NCBI GenBank assembly: GCA_019413925.1
Contig: DXMY01000025.1
Coordinates: 42,386-106,385 of the forward strand
DNA length: 64,000 nt
From: Collinsella sp.
Lineage (GTDB): Bacteria > Actinomycetota > Coriobacteriia > Coriobacteriales > Coriobacteriaceae
Reading direction: 5' to 3'
A program made the translations under genes and the position numbers. Below, piece by piece: positions 33,830 through 45,176 of the stretch. Every line of letters begins with the position of its first letter. Within the stretch, counting starts at the first letter, position 1. Under the pieces are notes generated by a model. That model had not been told where the DNA came from. It saw nothing but the letters and a program-made list of their open reading frames with translations, and did no database searches.

Positions 33830-36660
33830 TGGCTACCAAACTCATCGATCTTTCCTTTACGCTCAACGGCCGTAAGGTCAAGGTTCAGATTGCCCCCGAC
33901 ACTATGCTCTTTGCGCTGCTGCGCGAGCAGGGCTGTGCGTCGGTGCGCTGCGCCTGCGAGACCACCAACTGCGGCCTGTGCACGGTGTGGCTCGACGGCG
34001 ACCCGGTGCTGAGCTGCTCGGTTCCCGCCGCCCGCGTTGAGGGCCACACCATCACCACGCTCGAGGGTCTCAAGGCCGAGTCCGAGGCGCTTGCCCGCGC
34101 GATGGCTGCCGAAGGCGCCGAGCAGTGCGGTTTTTGCGCCCCCGGCCTCATCATGAACGTGCTGGCGCTCGCCCGCGCTGCCAAGGAGGACCCGAGCCTC
34201 GTCGCCACGCGCGAGGAGCTCTCGCGCCAGCTGGCCGGCAACCTCTGCCGCTGCAGCGGCTACGAGAGCCAGCTGCGCGCCATCGTCCGCTTTCTCAACG
34301 AGTCCGGCGTGCAGGTGGGCTTTGAGATGCCCGAGCTGCCCGTCAACGACACCAGCTGCGACGGCGTCGCGTACAAGCAGATTACCCACAAGCAGCCCAA
34401 GAAGGACTCGAAGGCGCTGCTCGAGGGCCGTCCCGTCTACACGGGCGATATGGTGCCCGCCGGCGCCCTGATCGTCAAACTCAAGCGCAGCCCCTATGCC
34501 CGCGCCAAGATCCGCTCCATCGATACGTCGCGCGCCCTGAAGGTGCCCGGCGTCGTGGGCGTCTACACCTACGAGGACGTGCCCAAGCGCCGCTTTACTA
34601 TCGCCGGTCAGAGCTATCCGCAGCCGAGTCCCTACGACCGCCTGATCCTCGAGAACCTCGTCCGTTACCAAAACGAGGAGGTGGCGATCGTCGCTGCCGA
34701 GACCGAGGAGGCTGCCGACAAGGCACTCAAGCTCATCAAGGTCGACTACGAGGTGCTCGAGCCCCTGCTGGACTTTACCAAGGCACTCGATAACGACATC
34801 GTGGTCCACCCCGAGGGCGACGTGACCTTTATGTTCCCGCAGGGCGGCGATGTCCCGCGCAACCTGGTGTGCAGCGGTGCCAGCGATTTTGGCGACCTGG
34901 ACGAGGCCTTCGCCCAGAGCGACATCGTCTTTGAGCGCACCTACACCAGCCAGGCCACGCAGACCGCGCCCATGGAGACCTTCCGCGCCTTCGCGACGAC
35001 CGACGCGTTCGGCCGCATCTCGGTGACCACCTCCACGCAGGTGCCCTTTCACGTGCGCCGCATGGTCGCGCAGTCGCTCGACATTCCGCAGTCGCAGGTG
35101 CAGGTCATTAAGCCGCGCATCGGCGGCGGCTTTGGCTCCAAGCAGACGGGCTGCTGCGAGATCTTCGTGGCGTTCGTTACCCAGCAGACCGGCCGTCCGA
35201 GCTACTGCTGCTACACCCGCGAGGAGACCATCACCGCGGGCAACTCGCGTCACCAGATGCAGATGACCGTTAAGCTGGGCGCCATGAACGACGGCACCAT
35301 CACGGCCATCGACCTGCATACGCTGTCCAACGCCGGTGCGTATGGCGAGCACGCCACCACGACGATCGGGCTTTCGGGCCACAAGAGCCTGCCCATCTAC
35401 AACCACGTGAAGGCGAGCCGCTTTAGCTGGGACGCCGTCTACACCAATACCAATCGCGGCGGCGCGTATCGTGGCTACGGTGCCACCCAGGGCCAGTTTG
35501 CCGTGGAGAGCGCCGTTAACGAGCTCGCCGACATGCTGCACATGGACCCCGCCGACCTGCGCCTTAAAAACATCGTGCGCGAGGGCGAGATCATGCCGCA
35601 GTATTACAACGAGAAGCTCAACGCCTGTGCGCTCGACCGCTGCCTGCTGCGCGCGATGGACATGATCGGTTGGCGCGACAAGCCGCTGGCCGTCGACCTG
35701 GGCGACCGCGTGCGTGCCCTGGGCTGCGCGCTCACCATGCAGGGCTCGGGCATTTCCAACGTGGATATCGGCGGCATCGACATGCGCCTGGAAGAGGATG
35801 GCTTCATTACCATCGGCACCGGCGCCACCGATAACGGCATGGGCGTCGATACGATTCTGGCGCAGATTGCCGCCGAGGAGTTGGGCGTGGAGAGCTCGCT
35901 CATTGTTGTGCGCGGTGTGGATACCGACGTGTCGCCGTTCGACGCCGGCTCGTACGCGAGCTCGGGTACGTACGTGACGGGCCTGGCGGCCAAGAACGCC
36001 GCGACGGAGCTGCGCGAGAAGATTTGCGCCAAGGTCGCCCAGATGTGGGACGTGGACGCCGCCGACGTGGTCTTTGATGGCCAGTACGTGCGCCTGTCCG
36101 ACGAGCGTGCCGCGCGCGAGCAGAACCGCTACCTCACGCTGCGCGACTTTGCCAACCTGTGCGTCAAGAACATCGCTGGCGGCGACGCACTGACCTCGCA
36201 TGCCTCTGCCTGCCTGCCCGTTTCGCCTCCGCCGTTTATGGCTGGCATTGCCGAGGTCGAGGTCGACAAGGCCACCGGCAAGGTGACTGTGGTGGACTAT
36301 GCGGCGGCCGTCGACTGCGGCACCGTGATTAACGAGGCGCTCGCGAGCGTCCAGGCCGAGGGCGGCATTGCCCAGGGTATCGGTCACGCGCTCTACGAGA
36401 TCGTCGAGCACGACGACCGCGGCCGCCTGCGCACCGGCAACTTTATGAGCTACAAGCTGCCCACGCGCTTGGATATCGGCAGCATTCGCGTGGCCTTTGA
36501 GCCGAGCTACGAGCCGACGGGCCCGTTTGGCGCCAAGTCGATCGGCGAGGTCGTCATCAACACGCCGCTCGCCGCCGTGGCCTCGGCCGTGGCGCACGCC
36601 ACCGGCCATCAGGTTCGCTCACTGCCCATCACGCCCGAGAAGGCCCTGCTGGGGGAGTAG
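33829..36660 (+). CDS. Molybdenum hydroxylase with fused 2Fe-2S and molybdopterin domains
   Basis: Catalytic subunit of a xanthine-dehydrogenase-family enzyme, 943 aa. The N-terminal 2Fe-2S ferredoxin domain has Cys43, Cys48, Cys51 and Cys63. The second [2Fe-2S] domain has QCGFC (Cys100, Cys103) and CRC (Cys140, Cys142). The molybdopterin domains follow from about residue 200, with GRPVYTGD, IGGGFGSKQTG, GAYRGYGATQGQ and the C-terminal GAKSIGEV, whose Glu aligns with the catalytic base. The FAD subunit is the preceding gene. The family uses molybdopterin cytosine dinucleotide or molybdopterin; some members in Sec-using anaerobes carry labile selenium. Context with selD, yedF and mod genes fits that, but is not proof. 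Confidence 0.88.
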   Translation: MATKLIDLSFTLNGRKVKVQIAPDTMLFALLREQGCASVRCACETTNCGLCTVWLDGDPVLSCSVPAARVEGHTITTLEGLKAESEALARAMAAEGAEQCGFCAPGLIMNVLALARAAKEDPSLVATREELSRQLAGNLCRCSGYESQLRAIVRFLNESGVQVGFEMPELPVNDTSCDGVAYKQITHKQPKKDSKALLEGRPVYTGDMVPAGALIVKLKRSPYARAKIRSIDTSRALKVPGVVGVYTYEDVPKRRFTIAGQSYPQPSPYDRLILENLVRYQNEEVAIVAAETEEAADKALKLIKVDYEVLEPLLDFTKALDNDIVVHPEGDVTFMFPQGGDVPRNLVCSGASDFGDLDEAFAQSDIVFERTYTSQATQTAPMETFRAFATTDAFGRISVTTSTQVPFHVRRMVAQSLDIPQSQVQVIKPRIGGGFGSKQTGCCEIFVAFVTQQTGRPSYCCYTREETITAGNSRHQMQMTVKLGAMNDGTITAIDLHTLSNAGAYGEHATTTIGLSGHKSLPIYNHVKASRFSWDAVYTNTNRGGAYRGYGATQGQFAVESAVNELADMLHMDPADLRLKNIVREGEIMPQYYNEKLNACALDRCLLRAMDMIGWRDKPLAVDLGDRVRALGCALTMQGSGISNVDIGGIDMRLEEDGFITIGTGATDNGMGVDTILAQIAAEELGVESSLIVVRGVDTDVSPFDAGSYASSGTYVTGLAAKNAATELREKICAKVAQMWDVDAADVVFDGQYVRLSDERAAREQNRYLTLRDFANLCVKNIAGGDALTSHASACLPVSPPPFMAGIAEVEVDKATGKVTVVDYAAAVDCGTVINEALASVQAEGGIAQGIGHALYEIVEHDDRGRLRTGNFMSYKLPTRLDIGSIRVAFEPSYEPTGPFGAKSIGEVVINTPLAAVASAVAHATGHQVRSLPITPEKALLGE

Positions 36661-36684
36661 CGGGTCGGCGAACAAGTCGTAATG

Positions 36685-36713
36685 GGCGGGGCGGGGCAAC
36701 TCGCCCCGCCTTT
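36685..36713 (+). terminator. Terminator of the molybdenum hydroxylase operon
   Basis: 9-bp perfect stem GGCGGGGCG with CGCCCCGCC, then TTT. Confidence 0.7.
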
Positions 36714-36800
36714 CGCACTCGTGGTGAGGTCGTGAGCCTGTAAAACGTATGCGTGCGCTTGCCGTTCGTATCTGCTATCATTCCTAGTCTGTGCGCTCAT

Positions 36801-36884
36801 GCGGGCGTGGCGGAATTGGTAGACGCGCCAGATTTAGGTTCTGGTGGGATTCCCGTGAAGGTTCGAGTCCTTTCGCCCGCACCA
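36801..36884 (+). tRNA. tRNA-Leu (anticodon TAG)
   Basis: 84 nt with encoded CCA. Acceptor GCGGGCG pairs with CGCCCGC; the anticodon stem CCAGA/TCTGG encloses TTTAGGT with TAG at 36835-36837. The long variable arm TGGGATTCCCGTG marks a class II tRNA. Confidence 0.97.
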
Positions 36885-36975
36885 ACGCATCTGCGTCGGC
36901 TTCGGCCGTCGCGACTCTTTGTTGCATAAAGGTACCAGCACCTCAGATAAGCTGGGCAGTATGAGGAGGAACGTG

Positions 36976-38274
36976 TTGAACATCACCGCTTCTGACGTCA
37001 AGGACGCCAAGCTCACCGCTACGGTCACCATCCCGGCCGCCGACGTCGACGCCGCGATCAAGAAGGCCTACAAGGATACCGCCAAGAAGTACCGCTTCCC
37101 GGGCTTCCGCGCCGGCAAGGCTCCCCGTCCGGTCATCGACTCCGCTCTTGGCGCCGAGGCTACCCTCGCTCAGGCCACCAACGACCTGATCGCCGCCAAC
37201 GAGCCCGCCGTCCTCAACGAGCTGGACATCGTCCCCACCAAGAACGGTGACTACAAGGAGCTCGACCTCGCCAAGGATCACGAGGACTACACCTACACCG
37301 TCGAGTTCTCCCTGCGTCCCGCCGCCGAGCTCTCCTCCTTCGACGCCGTCGAGATCGAGATGCCTCCCGCGGAGGTCACCGAGTCCGAGATCAACAACCA
37401 GGTCGAGATGCTTCTCAACTACCGTGCCACCTTCGAGGACGTCGAGGGTCGCGCCGTCGAGGCCGAGGACTACGTCACCGTCGACCTCAAGGCCGTCGAG
37501 AACGCCGATAACTTCGCCGCCGAGGGCCGTATGCTCATCGCCGGTAGCGACAGCAACCCCGCCGAGTTCAACGAGGCTCTGATCGGCGCCAACGTTGACG
37601 ACGTCAAGTCCGTCACCTGGACCGACGAGGCCGAGGAGGGCGAGGAGGCCGAGACCCACACCGTCGAGGTCACCGTCAAGGGCATCAAGGTCCGCAACAC
37701 CCCCGAGCTCACCGACGAGCTCGTCAAGTCCGACTTTGGCTTCGACAGCATCGACGCCATGCGCGACGCCATCAAGATTGAGATTGAGCAGGACAAGGCT
37801 TCCCGCCTGCCGGCCGAGAAGGAGAACCGTTGCGTCTCCGCTCTCGCCGAGCGTCTGCAGCTCGACGAGATGGACGCCGACTACGAGCAGTCCGTCTTTG
37901 AGGAGCTTGGCCAGAACTTCCTGTCCAACCTCGCTGCCCGCGGCATGACGCTCGACACCTGGCTGCCCGCTTCCGGTCTGACCATGGAGCAGTTCATCGG
38001 CGACCTGCATAAGCAGGCCAACGACGTTGCCCGTGAGTCCCTGGCTCTGGACGCCCTCGCGCGTGAGCTCAAGATTGAGGTCACCGAGGACGACATCAAC
38101 GCCGAGTTCGAGAAGGCCGGCGTCAAGGACGTCGAGGCTTCCAAGGCCGAGTTCATCGCCGATGGCCGCATGCCTGCCGTCCGCGAGTCCATCCGTCGCT
38201 CCAAGGCCGTCGACCACCTGGTCGAGAACGCCAAGGTGACCGAGGTCGACGAGACCGCCAAGGACGCCGAGTAA
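36976..38274 (+). CDS. tig: Trigger factor
   Basis: Ribosome-associated chaperone and peptidyl-prolyl isomerase. It has 432 aa. The N-terminal ribosome-binding loop contains FPGFRAGKAPRPVI (GFRxGxxP signature, near residues 40-50). The central FKBP-like domain is around residues 150-235 and the long helical C-terminal domain follows. The start is uncertain among GTG 36973 and TTG 36976; AGGAGG at 36964-36969 best fits the TTG (6-base spacing). It heads the conserved tig-clpP-clpX arrangement. Confidence 0.93.
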   Translation: MNITASDVKDAKLTATVTIPAADVDAAIKKAYKDTAKKYRFPGFRAGKAPRPVIDSALGAEATLAQATNDLIAANEPAVLNELDIVPTKNGDYKELDLAKDHEDYTYTVEFSLRPAAELSSFDAVEIEMPPAEVTESEINNQVEMLLNYRATFEDVEGRAVEAEDYVTVDLKAVENADNFAAEGRMLIAGSDSNPAEFNEALIGANVDDVKSVTWTDEAEEGEEAETHTVEVTVKGIKVRNTPELTDELVKSDFGFDSIDAMRDAIKIEIEQDKASRLPAEKENRCVSALAERLQLDEMDADYEQSVFEELGQNFLSNLAARGMTLDTWLPASGLTMEQFIGDLHKQANDVARESLALDALARELKIEVTEDDINAEFEKAGVKDVEASKAEFIADGRMPAVRESIRRSKAVDHLVENAKVTEVDETAKDAE

Positions 38275-38350
38275 TTCTCGCCACCTTGCCCGCGAGCGCA
38301 TGTATGTGCCCGTGATGGGGTAAAGTTAATAGCCGGTTATCCGGTTGCTT

Positions 38351-38396
38351 CGTACGGTGCCAGCCAATGCATAGCATGCGGGCACCGTACGTTTAT
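38351..38396 (+). terminator. Hairpin between tig and clpP
   Basis: 11-bp perfect stem CGTACGGTGCC (38351-38361) with GGCACCGTACG (38381-38391), then TTTAT. May end or attenuate tig transcription before clpPX. Confidence 0.65.
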
Positions 38397-38437
38397 CTAG
38401 AACCAATTTGGTCCGCAAGAGAGAAATGGAGATGCGT

Positions 38438-39058
38438 ATGATCGCTAAGTTCGATTCCGCCCTCGTGCCATACGTTATCGAGCAGACGCCGCGCGGCGAG
38501 CGCAGCTACGATATCTATTCGCGCCTGCTCAACGACCGCATCATCTTCTTGGGCGAGGAGATCAACTCCGTCAGCGCCAACCTGGTCGTTGCCCAGCTGC
38601 TGCATCTTGAGAGCCAGGATGCCGAGAAGGATATCTCGCTCTACATCAATTCGCCCGGTGGCGAGGTTTACTCCGGCCTGGCGATTCTTGACACCATGAA
38701 CTTCATCAAGCCGCAGGTCTCCACCATCTGCGTCGGTATGGCCGCGTCCATGGCCGCCGTGCTGCTTTCGGCCGGCGCTAAGGGCAAGCGCTTCTGCCTG
38801 CCGCACTCCAAAGTCATGATTCACCAGCCCAGCGGCGGTGCCCAGGGTCAGCAGACCGAGATTGAGATTGTGGCCGAGGAGATCAAGAAGACCCGCCGCG
38901 AGCTCAACCAGATCTTGTCCGATGCCTCGGGCCAGCCCATCGAGAAGGTCCAGGCCGATACCGAGCGCGACAACTACCTGACCGCCGCCGAGGCCCTCGA
39001 CTACGGCCTGATTGACCGTATCGTCACCTCGCGAGATCTCGCCGCGAAGGATGCCTAG
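38438..39058 (+). CDS. clpP: ATP-dependent Clp protease proteolytic subunit
   Basis: Serine peptidase forming the two-ring ClpP barrel. It has 206 aa. Catalytic Ser104 in GMAASMA and His129 in MIHQPSGG are visible, and the acidic residue lies downstream near ERDNYL. ATG at 38438 has GGAG 6 bases upstream; nearer-5' ATGs at 38426 and 38432 are possible but worse spaced. clpX starts 1 bp after its stop. Confidence 0.96.
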   Translation: MIAKFDSALVPYVIEQTPRGERSYDIYSRLLNDRIIFLGEEINSVSANLVVAQLLHLESQDAEKDISLYINSPGGEVYSGLAILDTMNFIKPQVSTICVGMAASMAAVLLSAGAKGKRFCLPHSKVMIHQPSGGAQGQQTEIEIVAEEIKKTRRELNQILSDASGQPIEKVQADTERDNYLTAAEALDYGLIDRIVTSRDLAAKDA

Positions 39059-39059
39059 G

Positions 39060-40466
39060 ATGGCAGGTAACATGCAGGACAACTTTGACGAGAACGGCAA
39101 CCCCATCCGCTGCTCCTTTTGCGGAAAAGAGCAGGGCCAGGTCCGTCGCCTCGTAAAGGGCCCGACCAACATCTTTATCTGTGACGAGTGCGTCGCCGCC
39201 TGCTCCGAGATTTTGGAGGAGTCGCTGGCTTCGGACTTTATGGACGCTGCCCGCAACGGCAAGCTGCCGGGCTTCCTCAACGACCACGGCCAGGCTGCGT
39301 CTCAGCCCGCTGTGGATCCCGAGGTCGAGGGATTTGAGCTCGAGGACGACCGCCAGGTCATTACGCACGTGCCGACGCCGCACGAGATCTATGCCGAGCT
39401 TTCGGCATACGTTATGGGCCAGGAAGACGCCAAGCGCGCCATGTCGGTTGCCGTGTACAACCATTACCGCCGTGTGATCGAGGGCGGTGCTGCGCTTTCG
39501 GCCTTTGACGACGGTTTGGACTCGCAGCTCGACGACGATATGGACGAGGTGGAGCTCGCCAAGTCCAACATCCTGCTGCTCGGTCCCACCGGCACCGGCA
39601 AGACCCTGTTGGCCCAGACGCTCGCGCGCATCCTCGAGGTGCCGTTTGCCATCGCCGATGCCACCGCGCTTACCGAGGCAGGTTACGTTGGCGAGGACGT
39701 GGAGAACATCCTGCTCAAGCTTATCAATGCTGCCGATGGCGACATTGAGCGCGCGCAGGTCGGCATTATCTACGTGGACGAGATCGACAAGATCGCCCGC
39801 AAGGCCGAGAACCTCTCCATTACCCGCGACGTTTCGGGCGAGGGCGTTCAGCAGGCGCTGCTTAAGATTCTTGAGGGCACGGTGGCAAGCGTTCCGCCCA
39901 CCGGCGGCCGCAAGCATCCCCAGCAGGAACTGCTCCAGATCGACACGACCAACATCCTGTTCATCTGCGGCGGTGCCTTTGTGGGTCTGGACAAGATCAT
40001 CGCCGACCGCGTGGGCAACAAGGGCGTGGGCTTCAACTCCGAGATCGCCGGCCCCACCTCGGTCGACGAGAACGACCTGCTGCGTCAGGTGCTCCCGCAG
40101 GACCTCAACGCCTTTGGCATGATCCCCGAGTTTGTGGGACGTACGCCCGTCGTCACCCAGACGCAGGCGCTCGACGAGGACGACCTGGTGTCGATCCTGA
40201 CTGAGCCCAAGAACGCCGTGGTGCGTCAGTACCGCAAGATGTTCCAGCTCGAGGACGTTGAGCTTGAGTTTGAGGACGCCGCCCTGCACGAGATCGCCCG
40301 CATGGCGCTTGCCCGCAAGACCGGCGCCCGCGGCCTGCGCTCCATCTGCGAGGACGTGCTGCAGCAGACGATGTTCGACCTCCCCAGCGAGGAAGGCGTA
40401 GCCAAGGTCGTCGTAACCGAAGCCTCCGTAAAGGGCGAAGAACAGCCCCAACGCATCTACGGGTAA
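39060..40466 (+). CDS. clpX: ATP-dependent Clp protease ATP-binding subunit
   Basis: AAA+ unfoldase that feeds ClpP. It has 468 aa. The N-terminal zinc-binding domain has Cys18, Cys21, Cys41 and Cys44. Walker A GPTGTGKT, Walker B IIYVDEIDKIA, then EGVQQALLKILEGT and the sensor-2 region follow. There is an acidic insertion (about residues 80-160, DDGLDSQLDDDMDEVE) between the zinc domain and Walker A. Starts 1 bp after clpP, so co-translated. Confidence 0.96.
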   Translation: MAGNMQDNFDENGNPIRCSFCGKEQGQVRRLVKGPTNIFICDECVAACSEILEESLASDFMDAARNGKLPGFLNDHGQAASQPAVDPEVEGFELEDDRQVITHVPTPHEIYAELSAYVMGQEDAKRAMSVAVYNHYRRVIEGGAALSAFDDGLDSQLDDDMDEVELAKSNILLLGPTGTGKTLLAQTLARILEVPFAIADATALTEAGYVGEDVENILLKLINAADGDIERAQVGIIYVDEIDKIARKAENLSITRDVSGEGVQQALLKILEGTVASVPPTGGRKHPQQELLQIDTTNILFICGGAFVGLDKIIADRVGNKGVGFNSEIAGPTSVDENDLLRQVLPQDLNAFGMIPEFVGRTPVVTQTQALDEDDLVSILTEPKNAVVRQYRKMFQLEDVELEFEDAALHEIARMALARKTGARGLRSICEDVLQQTMFDLPSEEGVAKVVVTEASVKGEEQPQRIYG

Positions 40467-40490
40467 ACCAGCCAAAAACGTGCTTGCAAA

Positions 40491-40524
40491 TAGCCTCCGA
40501 CCATCCGCGGTCGGAGGCTATTTT
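40491..40524 (+). terminator. Terminator of clpPX
   Basis: 12-bp perfect stem TAGCCTCCGACC with GGTCGGAGGCTA, 6-base loop, then TTTTATAT. Confidence 0.92.
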
Positions 40525-40617
40525 ATATATACGCAATAACCCCAACTACCTGTGTTATTCTGTGTGTTTGTTTAAGCCTCAGCGAAGTCATATCAGACTG
40601 AAGTAATCGATACCTAA

Positions 40618-40730
40618 GGCGTGTCCGCCTGCTTGGTTTTCGTAGATTCCGCACGAGCCGAAGGCCACTTAATGTGGCCTTCGTGCGAGCCAGGACTTGA
40701 CCGAGCGAAAACCAAGCAGGCGGACACGCC
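40618..40730. repeat. Nested palindrome in the valS leader
   Basis: Outer arms 40618-40642 and 40706-40730 are a perfect 25-bp inverted repeat. An inner hairpin pairs CGCACGA (40650-40656) and AGGCCAC (40662-40668) with GTGGCCTTCGTGCG (40674-40687), leaving a 5-nt bulge and the loop TTAAT. The right arm ends 20 bp before the valS start. No T-box consensus is present. Confidence 0.9.
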
Positions 40731-40750
40731 GGCGGGACAGGGAGAGATAT

Positions 40751-43447
<2,697 letters not shown>

Positions 43448-43466
43448 GGTTCACTCGGGGGCGCGT

Positions 43467-43567
43467 CCCGATGCTTTGCTCTCCGATGCGGACAGTCCTG
43501 CGCAAGACGGACAGCACATTAAGTGCTGTCCTTTGCGTGCGGAACTTGCGGCGAGCAAAGCATCGGG
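43467..43567. repeat. Nested palindrome downstream of valS
   Basis: Outer arms CCCGATGCTTTGCTC (43467-43481) and GAGCAAAGCATCGGG (43553-43567). Inner hairpin CGCAA + GGACAGCAC pairs with GTGCTGTCC + TTGCG (43501-43537), with a 3-nt bulge and loop ATTAA. It has the same architecture as the element before valS, including a GGA(A)CTTG segment on the 3' side. Confidence 0.85.
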
Positions 43568-43727
43568 CCGCTCCTAGTTCGTTTACGTTGTTGTTTGCAT
43601 CTGGCGTGTTAGGGCCACTGGGTTGTGGCCTTGATCTCGCTGCAAGCGGGTAAAGGCTGATATTGTCAACGTGAGGGGCTCATTCTTTTTGATGGGCCTC
43701 TTTTTCTGTTATGGGGGACTTTGGGTT

Positions 43728-45071
43728 ATGGCTAAGCGTTCGGGGTCGTATGTCGTTCCTTTCTCGTTTGAGCTGCTTTCGTTTGATGAGGCTGTGGGAC
43801 TTGCTGCTGATACGGGACGGATTTCTGGGGATGCTGGTCCTCTGCTCGAGACGGTTGTCGATATGCTCGATGAGCTGGGACGTCCGGATGAGTATTTCGA
43901 TTGCATTCAGGTTGCCGGTACCAATGGCAAGACTTCGACCACGCGTTTTTCGGCTGCTATCTTGCGTGGTGAGGGGTTAAAGACCGCGCTGTATACGTCG
44001 CCGCAGCTGGTGCGCTATCCCGAGCGCATGGAGGTCGATGGGCGCGTCGTGAGCGATGAGGCCTTTGCCCGTGGCGTTTCCGCCGCTGTTGAGGCGGGAC
44101 ATCGCGTGAATGCCCGTCGTGTGGCGGCGGGGGAGCGTGCCTATGCCATCACGCCGTTTGATCTGCTGACGGCTGCCGCACTTGTCGTGTTTGCCGAGGC
44201 CGCGGTGGATGTTGCTGTGCTCGAGGTCGGCATGGGCGGACGCTGGGACGCCACGAGTGCGACCGATCCCGTCGCCGTTGCCATTACGGGCATCGGGCTC
44301 GACCATACACGCATTCTGGGAGATACGCTCGAGGCCATTGCGGTGGAGAAGGCTGCGGTTATTAAGCCTGGGCGCCTGGTTGTTTTGGGCGAGGGTACGC
44401 ATGAGGCAAGTGTTCAGCGCGTGATGGATGCACGTTGTCGCGAGTGCGGCATTGTGCCGCTCGTAGTGAACCATGCCACGACCAAAGTGCCGGAGCACGT
44501 GGGCAATACGGTTGAGTTTAGCTGCACCACGCCGCGTGCGATCTATACGTCGAGCATGGTCAAGCCGGCCTATCAGCCGCAGAATGCCGCGTGCGCGATT
44601 ATGCTGTGCGAGGGGTATCTGGGTCGCGAGCTCGATCATGACAAGCTCGATGCGTCGCTTATGGGCTGCCCCACGCCGGGCCGATTTGATGTGCTGGGAA
44701 CTGATCCGCTTAAGCTGATTGACGCCTGCCATAACCCTCAGAGCTGCGAGAACTTTGTGAGCGCGCTGGACGAGATCGATCCGTGCGTGGAGAACCGCCC
44801 CACGTTGCTGTGTGCCGCGCTGGCCGACAAGGACGTGGCTGGCATCGTCGACGTGCTGATTCCGGCCTTCCCCCGTGTGGTCGTGACGCAGACCGATTCC
44901 GATCGCGCCCTGCCGGCAGAGGAGCTCGCCGCCCTTGTGGACGCTGACAAGCTCGCGGGCGTGTACCCCAGCGTATCCGAGGCCCTCGCAGCTTTCGAGG
45001 CCGCGGGCGAGCCCTTCGTAGCAGCCGGCACCATTACCCTAGCCGGCGAAGTGGCAGGCTTGCTGCGCTAA
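43728..45071 (+). CDS. folC: Folylpolyglutamate synthase / dihydrofolate synthase
   Basis: Adds glutamate to (dihydro)folate; Mur-ligase superfamily. It has 447 aa. The P-loop VAGTNGKTSTTRFSAAIL, the EVGMGGRWDATSAT metal/ATP block and DACHNPQSCENF (the DxxHNP motif) are in order. ATG at 43728 fits the conserved N-terminus; the upstream frame to 43671 is hydrophobic and non-conserved. It is 280 bp from valS with a palindrome between, yet valS-folC is a common bacterial gene order. Confidence 0.93.
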   Translation: MAKRSGSYVVPFSFELLSFDEAVGLAADTGRISGDAGPLLETVVDMLDELGRPDEYFDCIQVAGTNGKTSTTRFSAAILRGEGLKTALYTSPQLVRYPERMEVDGRVVSDEAFARGVSAAVEAGHRVNARRVAAGERAYAITPFDLLTAAALVVFAEAAVDVAVLEVGMGGRWDATSATDPVAVAITGIGLDHTRILGDTLEAIAVEKAAVIKPGRLVVLGEGTHEASVQRVMDARCRECGIVPLVVNHATTKVPEHVGNTVEFSCTTPRAIYTSSMVKPAYQPQNAACAIMLCEGYLGRELDHDKLDASLMGCPTPGRFDVLGTDPLKLIDACHNPQSCENFVSALDEIDPCVENRPTLLCAALADKDVAGIVDVLIPAFPRVVVTQTDSDRALPAEELAALVDADKLAGVYPSVSEALAAFEAAGEPFVAAGTITLAGEVAGLLR

Positions 45072-45085
45072 CCCATCCCCTCATC

Positions 45086-45152
45086 AGTTGCGGTGAAATA
45101 GGGACTGTTTTATGGGCTAGAAGCCTTAAACAGTCCGTATTCCACCGCAACT
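45086..45152. repeat. Palindromic repeat, AGTTGCGGTGA family, copy 3
   Basis: 25-bp inverted repeat with two mismatches (45086-45110 with 45128-45152), core AGTTGCGGTGAAATAGGG. Located between convergent folC and the peptidase gene. Confidence 0.88.
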
Positions 45153-45176
45153 TCTAGGGGAGCTTTGGTGGCGTGC

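Noticed and set aside
33826..36609. Very long minus-strand open frame (over 900 codons) opposite the molybdenum hydroxylase; similar ones opposite valS, rpsA, clpX and thrS.
   Set aside because: They are antisense shadows of high-GC, codon-biased genes. Their translations are low-complexity (rich in V/G/L/D or R/A/H) and match no domain, while the plus-strand proteins carry full catalytic motifs.
40525..40750. T-box riboswitch in the valS leader.
   Set aside because: The conserved T-box sequence (AGGGTGGNACCGCG) and specifier-loop layout are absent; the leader is filled by a nested palindrome.
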